Assembly: GCA_965204415.1 (NCBI GenBank)
Contig: CBDBEL010000002.1
Coordinates: 186,001-250,000 of the forward strand
Direction: 5' to 3'
Length of the DNA stretch: 64,000 nucleotides
Source of the DNA: Aldehydirespirator sp965204415
GTDB taxonomy: Bacteria > Actinomycetota > Acidimicrobiia > Acidimicrobiales > Aldehydirespiratoraceae
In this document: piece after piece, positions 41,591 through 49,241 of the stretch
Layout of the letters: every line of letters starts with the position of its first letter
Position numbering within the stretch: the stretch's first letter is position 1
Notes under the pieces: generated by a model
The model's input: only the letters and a program-made list of their open reading frames with translations
Database searches by the model: none
What the model was told of the DNA's origin: nothing
Made by a program: the position numbers and the translations under genes

Positions 41591-41606
41591 CCGGCGCGCG
41601 CCCGCC

Positions 41607-41696
41607 GGTCGGGGGGTCCTGTCGTCGAGCTCGGCCCGACCGACACGGGCTTCGCCCTATTCGTCGGTCGTCCCGACTCGCCGCCACCCCCCGACC
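41607..41696 (+). repeat. palindromic element family C, copy 2
   Basis: In the nuoF-nuoG gap GGTCGGGGGGT (41607-41617) pairs perfectly with ACCCCCCGACC (41686-41696). Inside, CGACCGAC (41637-41644) pairs with GTCGGTCG (41663-41670), and GGGC-TTC-GCCC (41647-41657) forms the tip. The core cacgggcttcgcccta matches copy 1. No gene is seen in 41591-41729. Confidence 0.75.
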
Positions 41697-41729
41697 TCAG
41701 GGATCGCACAGGACTTCCGGGGCCGCGTC

Positions 41730-44309
41730 GTGACCGCGACAGAGCCGCAGGCCGCAGTGGAGATCACCGTCGACGGCGCAGCGGTGGAGGCCCGCCCGGG
41801 AGAGATGCTGATTGCGGCCTGCGAGCGCGCCGGAACCTATATCCCAAGGTTCTGCTACCACTCCCGCATGAGCCCGGTGGGCATGTGCCGCATGTGCCTG
41901 GTGGAGGTGGACACCGGCCGGGGCTTCGCGCTGCAGCCGTCGTGCATGGTGCCGGTGAGCGAGGGCATGAAGGTGTCCACCACCTCCGAGGCGGCCAAGA
42001 AGGCCCAGGACGGCGTGCTCGAGTTCCTGCTCATCAACCACCCGCTCGACTGTCCCGTTTGCGACAAGGGCGGCGAGTGCCCGCTGCAGGACCAGACGAT
42101 GGCCTACGGCCCCGGCGAGACCCGCTTCGTGGAGGAGAAGCGCCACTTCCCGAAGCCCATCGCCATCAGCGAGACCGTCTTCCTCGACCGCGAGCGCTGC
42201 ATCCTATGCGACCGTTGTACCCGCTTCGCCGACGAGGTGGCCGGTGACGCTCTGATCCACTTCATGGGCCGCGGCAACCACACCGAGGTCAACACGTTCA
42301 CCGACGAGCCCTTCGCGTCGTACTTCTCGGGCAACACGGTGCAGATATGTCCAGTGGGCGCGCTCACCGCGGCGCCCTACCGCTTCAAGGCCCGTCCCTG
42401 GGATCTGACCGAGACGCTGTCCACTGCCTGGGTGGACAGCGTGGGGTCGAGGGTGGCGGTTCAGGCGTCCCGCAACCGGGTTCTGCGGGTGCTGGGCGCC
42501 GACGCCGATGCCGTCAACTGGGGCTGGCTGTCGGACAAGGAGCGATTCGGCTTCGAGGCCCTCAACAGCGACGAGCGCCTGTCCACCCCGATGATGAGGG
42601 ACGCCATGGACGGCGGCAGTCGTGAGTTCCGCCAGGCCGGATGGGGTGAGGCCCTCGAGTCGGTGACCGACGCCCTGGCCGCAACCTCGCCCGAGCGGGT
42701 AGCGGTGCTGGGCGGGGCCAGGCTGACCAACGAGGCGCAGTACATGTGGGCCAAGCTGGCCAAGGGCGTCGTCGGCACCGACAACGTCGATGCCCAACTC
42801 GGCGACGGCCTGGACGCCCATCTCGTTCTGGGCCTGCCGCGGGCCACCATCGACGACGCCTGCCGCCCCGGGGGCACGGTGCTGCTGGTCGGCCCCGATC
42901 CGAAGGAGGAACTGCCGACGCTGTACCTGCGGCTGCGCCACGCCATCGTCAACGACGGCGTGAAGCTGATCGAGGTCGCCCCCCACGCCAGCGGCCTGTC
43001 GCACCTGGCCGAGCACTCCTTGCGTCCCAGCCCCGGCACGACGGCCCGACTGGTGGCCGAACTGGTCGATGGGGCGGTCGCGCCCGGTCCGTCCGAGGAC
43101 GGCTCCGAGCTCGAAGCAGCGGCCCGCTGCCTGCGGGAGGCCGGCGACGGGGTGGTCGTGGTGCTGGGCCGCATGTCACTGTCCGAGCCGGCCGACATCG
43201 GTGACGCCGCGGCCCGGGAACTGTCGAGGCTCCCGTCGGCGCGCTTTTTGCCCGCACTGCGCAGAGGCAACCTGATGGGCGCGCTCGAAGCCGGGCTGGC
43301 GCCGGGACTGGTTCCGGGCCGGGCGCGGCTCGAGGATGCCGGCCAGGACGCGCCGGTGGTCCAGGCCTGGCCCCGGCTGCCTGCGGTGTCGGGACTGGAT
43401 GCGTCCGGCGTCCTCAGGGCAGCCGCCCGCGGGGACATCGATGTGCTCGTGCTGGTGGGGGCGGACCCGCTCAACGACTTCGTCGATCGTGACCTCGCCT
43501 ATCGGGGCCTCAGGGGTGCATCCCTGGTCGTGGCTGTCGACATGTTCGTCAACGACTCGGCTCTGCTGGCCGCCCGGATCGCGTTGCCGGCCGCAGGCCC
43601 CACCGAATGTGACGGCACCTTCACCAATCTCGAGGGCCGGGTCAGCGTCATGAGTCGCAAGGTGACGCCGCCGGGAACGGCGCGCGCCGACTGGATGATC
43701 GCGGCCGACCTGGCCGAGCGGCTGGAGCCGGGCTCGACCAGCGGCCTCGACTCCCCCGAGGCGATCCGAGCCGAGCTATCCCAGGTATCCGAGCCCCACG
43801 CGCCGATCACCGAAGAGGCTCTAGCCCAGAACCCAATGGAGGGCGTGCTCCTAGCCGAAACCGGGGCGACCAGCGAGGCCGGGGGGTGGCACGGGGGCAA
43901 GGAATGGCGCCGCTTGCGGCGCCAGCACGAAGGCACAGTGACAGGACCCGCCGGCCGGGAGGATCTGGCCGACGACGAGGAGGAACCACCCCCGGACAGC
44001 TTCCTGCTGGTCGCGACCCGCACCATGTACGACGACGGCGTGATGCTGCGCCATTGCCCCTCGAGCCGGGGTCTTGCCCCGGCCGCCACCGCCCGCATCA
44101 ATCCGGCCGACACCGACCACATCGACCTCGAGGCAGGCACAGCAGTGCGGGTCGTCTCGGACTTCGGCCACATCGAGGCGACCTTGAGCACCGATGCCGG
44201 CGTACCGGCCGGCTCGTTGAGGGTGGACTGGCTGGCGCCGGGCGCGCCCGCCAACGCGCTCATCGCCGCGGGCACCGACGTCACCGTGGTCCGGGTGGAG
44301 GCTCGATGA
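41730..44309 (+). CDS. nuoG: NADH-quinone oxidoreductase subunit G
   Basis: NuoG is the large iron-sulfur subunit of the NADH module. The 859-residue protein has an N-terminal [2Fe-2S] site (RFCYHSRMSPVGMCRMC), CPVCDKGGECPLQD with a His-ligated cluster region, CILCDRCTRFADEVAG and CPVGALT. A molybdopterin-oxidoreductase-like domain lacking its cofactor follows (NRVLRVLGADADAVNWGWLSD; LVGADPLNDFVD). Residues about 714-743 (GGWHGGKEWRRLRRQHEG, TGPAGRE) are encoded by repeat element B inserted in frame in a linker. GTG at 41730 starts the protein. Confidence 0.94.
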   Translation: MTATEPQAAVEITVDGAAVEARPGEMLIAACERAGTYIPRFCYHSRMSPVGMCRMCLVEVDTGRGFALQPSCMVPVSEGMKVSTTSEAAKKAQDGVLEFLLINHPLDCPVCDKGGECPLQDQTMAYGPGETRFVEEKRHFPKPIAISETVFLDRERCILCDRCTRFADEVAGDALIHFMGRGNHTEVNTFTDEPFASYFSGNTVQICPVGALTAAPYRFKARPWDLTETLSTAWVDSVGSRVAVQASRNRVLRVLGADADAVNWGWLSDKERFGFEALNSDERLSTPMMRDAMDGGSREFRQAGWGEALESVTDALAATSPERVAVLGGARLTNEAQYMWAKLAKGVVGTDNVDAQLGDGLDAHLVLGLPRATIDDACRPGGTVLLVGPDPKEELPTLYLRLRHAIVNDGVKLIEVAPHASGLSHLAEHSLRPSPGTTARLVAELVDGAVAPGPSEDGSELEAAARCLREAGDGVVVVLGRMSLSEPADIGDAAARELSRLPSARFLPALRRGNLMGALEAGLAPGLVPGRARLEDAGQDAPVVQAWPRLPAVSGLDASGVLRAAARGDIDVLVLVGADPLNDFVDRDLAYRGLRGASLVVAVDMFVNDSALLAARIALPAAGPTECDGTFTNLEGRVSVMSRKVTPPGTARADWMIAADLAERLEPGSTSGLDSPEAIRAELSQVSEPHAPITEEALAQNPMEGVLLAETGATSEAGGWHGGKEWRRLRRQHEGTVTGPAGREDLADDEEEPPPDSFLLVATRTMYDDGVMLRHCPSSRGLAPAATARINPADTDHIDLEAGTAVRVVSDFGHIEATLSTDAGVPAGSLRVDWLAPGAPANALIAAGTDVTVVRVEAR
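43870..43958 (+). repeat. repeat element family B, copy 1 (inside nuoG)
   Basis: This approximately 89-bp element matches the reverse complement of 46334-46420. Shared blocks are aggccggggggtggcacggg, ggcaaggaatggcg and gtgacaggacccgccggccg. The hairpin TGGCGCCGC-TT-GCGGCGCCA (43905-43924) is perfect. It adds about 30 codons to nuoG without breaking the frame. Confidence 0.85.
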
Positions 44310-44422
44310 TGTTTGAGTTCGTCCAGGCGTCGTCGTTTGTCGCCACGGGCGCCGACGTCACCGCGATGAAGCGCGGAGGCTCGATGATGCGCTCGGGCCG
44401 GGCGGGTGGAGTCCGATGACCG
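44270..44422 (+). repeat. duplicated nuoG/nuoH stop-start junction
   Basis: A 42-44 bp stretch at 44270-44311 (gggcaccgacgtcaccg, then GGAGGCTCGATGATG with the nuoG stop) recurs at 44347-44389 (gggcgccgacgtcaccg, then GGAGGCTCGATGATG). A shorter third version, GGAGTCCGATGACC, starts nuoH. The ancestral layout was probably a four-base ATGA overlap. Confidence 0.82.
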
Positions 44423-45702
44423 GCCACTTCGTGCTGGCTGCCGATCCCATGCTGGCCGGCGACATCGGGCTGGTAGAGGTCGCGCTGACGCTGGCCAAGG
44501 CGGTGGTCGCCTTCGCCTTCCTGCTCGTGGCCGTGATGCTGATGATCTGGTTCGAGCGCAAGCTCCTGGGAGGGATGCACCAGCGCTTCGGACCCACCAT
44601 CGCAGGGCCCTTCGGCATTCTCCAGACCCTCGCCGACGGCACCAAGCTCTTCTTCAAGGAGGACCTGGTGCCGGACCGCTCGGACCGGTTCGTGTTCAAG
44701 CTGGCGCCCTACCTGTCGTTGATCCCCGCGTTCCTGGCCTTCGCCATCGTCCCGCTCGGCGGGGACTTCAACAGCCGGGCCGGCGAGGTCGAGTGGTGGG
44801 ATCGCGTCACCTACCTCCAGGTGGCCGACCCGCCGGTGGGCATCCTGCTGTTCCTGGCCATGAGCTCGGTGGCCGTGTACGGAGTGATGCTGGCCGGCTG
44901 GTCGTCGGGGTCGAAGTACCCGCTGCTGGGATCGGTGCGGGCCTCGGCCCAGATGGTCAGCTACGAGGCCGCGTTGGGCCTGGCGGTGGCGTCCATCGTG
45001 CTGGTCACCGGAGGCCTGTCCACCCACGACATGGTGGCGGCCCAGGCGGCCGAGGGGTATTTCGGCGTCGTTCCGCGCTGGAACATCATCGTCACCGGCC
45101 TGGTGCCGTTCATCGTGTTCGCGATCGCAGGCACCGCAGAGCTCAACCGGCCCCCGTTCGACCTGGTCGAGGCCGAGCAGGAACTCGTCGGCGGCTTCCA
45201 CACCGAGTACTCGTCGATCCGCTTCGCGCTGTTCTTCCTGGCCGAGTTCATGAACACCATCACGATGTCGGCCATCATCGTCACGCTGTTCCTGGGCGGC
45301 CCCTCCGGCCCCGCGCTCGTCGACGAGATCGGCGGGTTCGGCATCGCCTGGGCCTGGGGCGTGGTGTGGTTCTTCCTGAAGCTGTTCGTGCTGCTGTTCT
45401 GCTTCGTGTGGATGCGGGCCACGCTGCCCCGGTTCCGCTACGACCAGCTGATGAACCTCGGCTGGAAGCTGCTCATCCCGGTGGCTCTGGGCTGGTTCCT
45501 GTTCCTGGCGGCCCTGGAAGTGGGCCGCGACCGCGGCTGGAACACGGCGGCCGTGACCGTGGTGACGCTGCTGGCCTTCGGGTTGGCCGGCCTGCTGCTG
45601 GCCCAGGCGGTGCGGCGAGGGCGACGCAGCGGGGACCACGCCGGCGGCGGCAGCGGCGAGCCTGCCACCCGAGAAGACGAGCCGGTGGGGGAGAAGGCCT
45701 GA
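44416..45702 (+). CDS. nuoH: NADH-quinone oxidoreductase subunit H
   Basis: NuoH links the peripheral arm to the proton-pumping arm and lines the quinone tunnel. The 428-residue protein has about eight helices and motifs WFERKLLGGMHQRFGPTIAGPFGILQTLADGTKLFFKED, GSVRASAQMVSYEAALGL, ELNRPPFDLVEAEQELVGGFHTEYSS and RATLPRFRYDQLM. The C-terminal 35 residues are polar and Gly-rich. ATG at 44416 lies in the third copy of the repeated junction. nuoI follows after one base. Confidence 0.95.
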   Translation: MTGHFVLAADPMLAGDIGLVEVALTLAKAVVAFAFLLVAVMLMIWFERKLLGGMHQRFGPTIAGPFGILQTLADGTKLFFKEDLVPDRSDRFVFKLAPYLSLIPAFLAFAIVPLGGDFNSRAGEVEWWDRVTYLQVADPPVGILLFLAMSSVAVYGVMLAGWSSGSKYPLLGSVRASAQMVSYEAALGLAVASIVLVTGGLSTHDMVAAQAAEGYFGVVPRWNIIVTGLVPFIVFAIAGTAELNRPPFDLVEAEQELVGGFHTEYSSIRFALFFLAEFMNTITMSAIIVTLFLGGPSGPALVDEIGGFGIAWAWGVVWFFLKLFVLLFCFVWMRATLPRFRYDQLMNLGWKLLIPVALGWFLFLAALEVGRDRGWNTAAVTVVTLLAFGLAGLLLAQAVRRGRRSGDHAGGGSGEPATREDEPVGEKA

Positions 45703-45703
45703 C

Positions 45704-46327
45704 ATGGGATACCTGCACGGCTTCGCGGTGACGCTCCGCCAGCTCTTCCTGCCCCGGGTCACCACCGACTACCGGGGCGGCTTCGACGACTCGCCCTCCG
45801 ACGTCAAGCGGGACAAGCCCGAGCGCCTGCATGGGCGCCACGTGCTCAACCGCTACAGCGACGGCATGGAGAAGTGCATCGGCTGCGAGCTGTGCGCCGG
45901 GGTGTGCCCGGCCAAGTGCATCTACGTGCGCGGCGCCGACAACGATCCCGACGACCCCGCCGCGCCGGGCGAGCGGTACGGCTACGTCTACGAGATCAAC
46001 TACCTGCGGTGCATCCACTGCGACCTGTGCGTGGAGGCCTGCCCCACCCAGGCCATCACCGAGTCGAAGCTGTTCGAGTTCTCCTTCACCAACCGCGACG
46101 ACGCCATCTACACCAAGGACGAGCTGCTGGTGGACGACGACGGCCGGCCCCAGCAGATGCCTTGGGAGGACTGGCGAGAGGGCGACGACGCTCTCACCTC
46201 GGGATGGATGCGGGCTACGTCTTCGTCGGGCGACAGCCGCTACGTCGGGGAGGTGGCCTGGTCGGGCGAGCTCGGCTACGGGGTTCGGGATCCGGAGCCG
46301 GCTGACGAAGGGTCGAGCGATGGCTGA
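45704..46327 (+). CDS. nuoI: NADH-quinone oxidoreductase subunit I
   Basis: NuoI carries clusters N6a and N6b. The 207-residue protein has two ferredoxin motifs, CIGCELCAGVCPAKCIYV and CIHCDLCVEACPTQAITESKLFE. It begins with the amphipathic helix GYLHGFAVTLRQLFLP, and RLHGRHVLNRYSDGMEKC precedes the first cluster. The C-terminal 60 residues are acidic. Its stop lies in a 15-bp sequence repeated at the nuoJ start 151 bp away. Confidence 0.94.
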   Translation: MGYLHGFAVTLRQLFLPRVTTDYRGGFDDSPSDVKRDKPERLHGRHVLNRYSDGMEKCIGCELCAGVCPAKCIYVRGADNDPDDPAAPGERYGYVYEINYLRCIHCDLCVEACPTQAITESKLFEFSFTNRDDAIYTKDELLVDDDGRPQQMPWEDWREGDDALTSGWMRATSSSGDSRYVGEVAWSGELGYGVRDPEPADEGSSDG

Positions 46328-46482
46328 GGCGCGCCCGGCCGGCGGGTCCTGTCACGGGCGCGGCCTGGCGGCGCAAGCGCCGCCATTCCTTGCCCCCGTG
46401 CCACCCCCCGGCCTTGCTGGTGACGCCGACGACGTTGGCGAGGCCGTTTCGGACGAAGGTGAGCGGGGCGATGGCTGAGGCG
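46317..46482 (+). repeat. 15-bp direct repeat flanking an insert at nuoI/nuoJ
   Basis: GCGATGGCTGAGGCG at 46317-46331 holds the nuoI stop. The same 15 bases at 46468-46482 hold the nuoJ start. The 136-bp insert contains repeat element B (46334-46420, inverted). This looks like an insertion flanked by a duplicated target. Confidence 0.83.
46334..46420 (-). repeat. repeat element family B, copy 2
   Basis: Inverted relative to the nuoG copy. The hairpin here is TGGCGGCGC-AA-GCGCCGCCA (46366-46385), a perfect 9-bp stem. Compared with copy 1 one base pair is exchanged on both arms, so pairing is kept. Confidence 0.85.
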
Positions 46483-47031
46483 GTGTTTGCCGTGGCGGCG
46501 GTGCTGATGCTGGCCGGCGCCGTCGGGGTGGTGGCCAGCCGCAACCCGGTCCATGCCGCGCTGTTCCTGGTCCAGACCCTGGTCGGCGTGGCCCTCCTGT
46601 TCATCCTGAACGATGCCCATTTCCTTGCTGCGGTGCAGGTAGTGGTCTACGCCGGGGCCATCGTGATCCTGTTCTTGTTCGTGATCATGCTGCTGGGCGT
46701 CGACAAGGCCGAGGAGCTGCGGGTCGAGCCGATCTTCGGGCAACGGCCGCTGGCGGCTGTCATCGGCGCGGCGCTGGCCGCGGTGCTGGGCACGGTGATC
46801 TTCAGTACCGCCGACGTGCTCAGCGGCATCCGGCGGAGCGGCGGCGAGCGGGCTCTCGACGGCGAGGCCACCGACATCGAGCGGATGGGCCGGGTGCTGT
46901 TCGGCGAGTTCGCCTTCGCGGTGGAGATCACCGCCGCCCTGCTGACCATCGCAGTGGTGGGCGCGGTGGTGCTGACCCGCCGGGCCGCCCGGTCTGACGG
47001 GGCCGCACGAGCCGGGTCCGCCGGCGGCTGA
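46471..47031 (+). CDS. nuoJ: NADH-quinone oxidoreductase subunit J
   Basis: NuoJ is a five-helix membrane subunit of complex I. The 186-residue protein has VFAVAAVLMLAGAVGVVASRNPVHAALFLV, LLFILNDAHFLAAVQVVVYAGAIVILFLFVIMLL and a C-terminal helix TAALLTIAVVGAVVL. The DAHFLAAVQVVVYAGAI segment is the family signature. The open frame extends upstream to 46390 through repeat element B. ATG at 46471 matches the usual N-terminus, and GAGCGGGG is a weak ribosome site. Confidence 0.93.
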   Translation: MAEAVFAVAAVLMLAGAVGVVASRNPVHAALFLVQTLVGVALLFILNDAHFLAAVQVVVYAGAIVILFLFVIMLLGVDKAEELRVEPIFGQRPLAAVIGAALAAVLGTVIFSTADVLSGIRRSGGERALDGEATDIERMGRVLFGEFAFAVEITAALLTIAVVGAVVLTRRAARSDGAARAGSAGG

Positions 47032-47044
47032 CGGGGCCGAACCG

Positions 47045-47362
47045 ATGATGGATCTGAGCGGACTCAACACCGGCTGGTACCTGGCCCTGGCGGCCGCGCT
47101 GTTCATCATCGGGGCCGTCGGGCTGCTGGTGCGCCGCAACCCGCTGGTGATGTTCATGTGCGTCGAGCTGATGCTCAACGCAGTCAACGTGACCTTCGTG
47201 GCCCTCGGCGCCGGCCTGAACGATGTGGGCGGGCAGGTCGCGGTGTTCTTCGTGCTGGTGGTGGCGGCCACCGAAGTGGTCATCGGTCTCGCCCTGGTGG
47301 TGGCCATCAACCGGCGCCGTGCCGGGGCCACCGCCGACGACGTGTCGATGCTGAAGGGCTGA
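47045..47362 (+). CDS. nuoK: NADH-quinone oxidoreductase subunit K
   Basis: NuoK is a three-helix antiporter-like subunit (MrpC-related). The 105-residue protein shows YLALAAALFIIGAVGLLVRRNPLVMFMCVELMLNAVNVTFVAL, with the two conserved glutamates in helices 2 and 3 (CVELMLNA and AATEVVIGLA). It begins at the ATG pair at 47045 and ends two bases before nuoL. Confidence 0.94.
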   Translation: MMDLSGLNTGWYLALAAALFIIGAVGLLVRRNPLVMFMCVELMLNAVNVTFVALGAGLNDVGGQVAVFFVLVVAATEVVIGLALVVAINRRRAGATADDVSMLKG

Positions 47363-47363
47363 G

Positions 47364-49241
47364 ATGGGCGCCGCCGCTTGGCTCATCTGTGCGTTCCCGC
47401 TGGCCGGCTTCGTAGTCCTGCTCGCCGCGGGACGCCGCCTGGGCGAGCCCCGCGCCGGCTGGCTGGCCACCGCGGCCATGGCCGGCTCGTTCGTGTCCTC
47501 GGTGGCGGTGCTCGCGGGCCTCATGGCCCGGGACCCGGCCGAGCGCCGCCTCGTGTACACGCTCTTCGAGTGGGTGCCGGCCGGCGACTTCTCGGTGGAC
47601 GCGGGTCTGCTCGTCGACCCGCTGTCGGTGACCATGGCGCTGTTCGTCACCGGTGTGGGCTCGCTCATCCATCTCTACGCCATCGGCTACATGCACGGCG
47701 ACCGCGACTTCTCGAAGTTCTTCATCTACCTCAACCTGTTCGCCTTCTCGATGCTGGTCCTGGTACTGGGCGACAACCTGGCCCTCACCTTCCTGGGCTG
47801 GGAGGGGGTGGGCGTCTGCTCCTACCTGCTCATCTCCTTCTGGTTCACCGAGGAGGCCAACGCAACCGCGGGCAAGAAGGCGTTCGTCACCAACCGGGTC
47901 GGCGACTGGGGCTTCATGCTGGCCATGTTCTGGGCCTTCGGCGCTCTGGGCTCGGTGCGGTACCTGGACCTGTTCGGCCATGCCGGGTCGCTGCCGTCGA
48001 GCACGGCCACGGTCATCGTGGTCCTGCTGTTCGTGGGCGCGGCCGGCAAGTCGGCCCAGCTGCCCCTGTACATCTGGCTGCCCGACGCCATGGCCGGCCC
48101 CACCCCCGTCTCCGCGCTCATCCATGCGGCCACCATGGTCACCGCGGGCGTCTACCTGATGGTCCGGGTCAACCCGCTGATCGCCGCGGCCGACGCCTGG
48201 GCTCCGGACATGATCGCCTGGGTCGGTGTGGCCACCGCGCTGTTCGCGGCGGGGGCTGCGGTGGCCCAGAACGACATCAAGAAGGTGCTGGCCTACTCCA
48301 CGATCAGCCAGCTGGGCTACATGATGCTGGCCGTCGGCACGGGCGCGTATGTGGCCGCGATCTTCCACATGGTCACCCACGCCTTCTTCAAGGCGCTGCT
48401 GTTCCTTGGCTCGGGATCGGTGATCCACGCCCTCGACGGCGACCAGGACATGCGCCGCTACGGCGCGCTGCGAGCCGCCATGCCGATCACCTCGATCACG
48501 TTCATCGTCGGCTGGCTGGCCATCGCCGGGGTGCCGCCGTTCGCAGGCTTCTGGTCCAAGGACGAGATCCTCGCCTACGCCTTCGACGCCCACCCGGCGC
48601 TGTGGGTTGTCGGCCTGGTCACCGCGGTGCTGACCGCCTTCTACATGAGCCGCCTCGTGTTCATGACCTTCTACGGCGAGGCCCGCTACAGCGACGAGCA
48701 GCATCCTCACGAGCCCTCGCCTCTGATGACCGCACCGCTGGTGGCGCTGGCCGGAGCGGCGGTGGTGGCCGGAGTGATGAACCTACCGTTCACCAAGGAC
48801 CTTCATTTCCTGGGGACGTGGCTGAAGCCCTCGCTGTTCGGCAACGAGGCCCACCTCGAGATCGGCGGCGGGGTGCTATGGCTGCTGGCGCTGGTCGCGA
48901 TAGTCGGGGCCGCCGCCGGGATCGCGGGAGCGGTCGCGGTGTACCTGCGGGGCCGGTTGCCGGCCAGCCTGGTGGAGCGGCCGGCTGCGGCCCGGGCGTT
49001 CTACGTCGACGAGGCCGTCACCCGCTTCGTGGGCGGACCCGGCCGGAAGGCCTTCGATCTCGTGGCCGCCTTCGATGCCAGGGTGGTGGACGGGGCGGTC
49101 GACGGCGTGGGCCGCTCGGTGCGTGCCGGCGGTGCCGCGCTGCGGCGGGTGCAGTCGGGCTACGTGCGCTTCTACGCGCTGCTCACCGCGGTCGGGGCGG
49201 TGGCGCTGCTTGTGTGGTTCCTATCTCGGGCGAGCCTGTAG
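47364..49241 (+). CDS. nuoL: NADH-quinone oxidoreductase subunit L
   Basis: NuoL is the distal proton-pumping antiporter-like subunit, with a lateral helix. The 625-residue protein has about 16 helices and motifs LTFLGWEGVGVCSYLLISFWF, KKAFVTNRVGDWGFMLAMF, PLYIWLPDAMAGPTPVSALIHAATMVTAGVYL and KKVLAYSTISQLGYMMLAVG. All the key lysine and glutamate regions are present. GATPVSALIHAATMVTAG-type sequence is unmodified. nuoM follows directly. Confidence 0.95.
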   Translation: MGAAAWLICAFPLAGFVVLLAAGRRLGEPRAGWLATAAMAGSFVSSVAVLAGLMARDPAERRLVYTLFEWVPAGDFSVDAGLLVDPLSVTMALFVTGVGSLIHLYAIGYMHGDRDFSKFFIYLNLFAFSMLVLVLGDNLALTFLGWEGVGVCSYLLISFWFTEEANATAGKKAFVTNRVGDWGFMLAMFWAFGALGSVRYLDLFGHAGSLPSSTATVIVVLLFVGAAGKSAQLPLYIWLPDAMAGPTPVSALIHAATMVTAGVYLMVRVNPLIAAADAWAPDMIAWVGVATALFAAGAAVAQNDIKKVLAYSTISQLGYMMLAVGTGAYVAAIFHMVTHAFFKALLFLGSGSVIHALDGDQDMRRYGALRAAMPITSITFIVGWLAIAGVPPFAGFWSKDEILAYAFDAHPALWVVGLVTAVLTAFYMSRLVFMTFYGEARYSDEQHPHEPSPLMTAPLVALAGAAVVAGVMNLPFTKDLHFLGTWLKPSLFGNEAHLEIGGGVLWLLALVAIVGAAAGIAGAVAVYLRGRLPASLVERPAAARAFYVDEAVTRFVGGPGRKAFDLVAAFDARVVDGAVDGVGRSVRAGGAALRRVQSGYVRFYALLTAVGAVALLVWFLSRASL

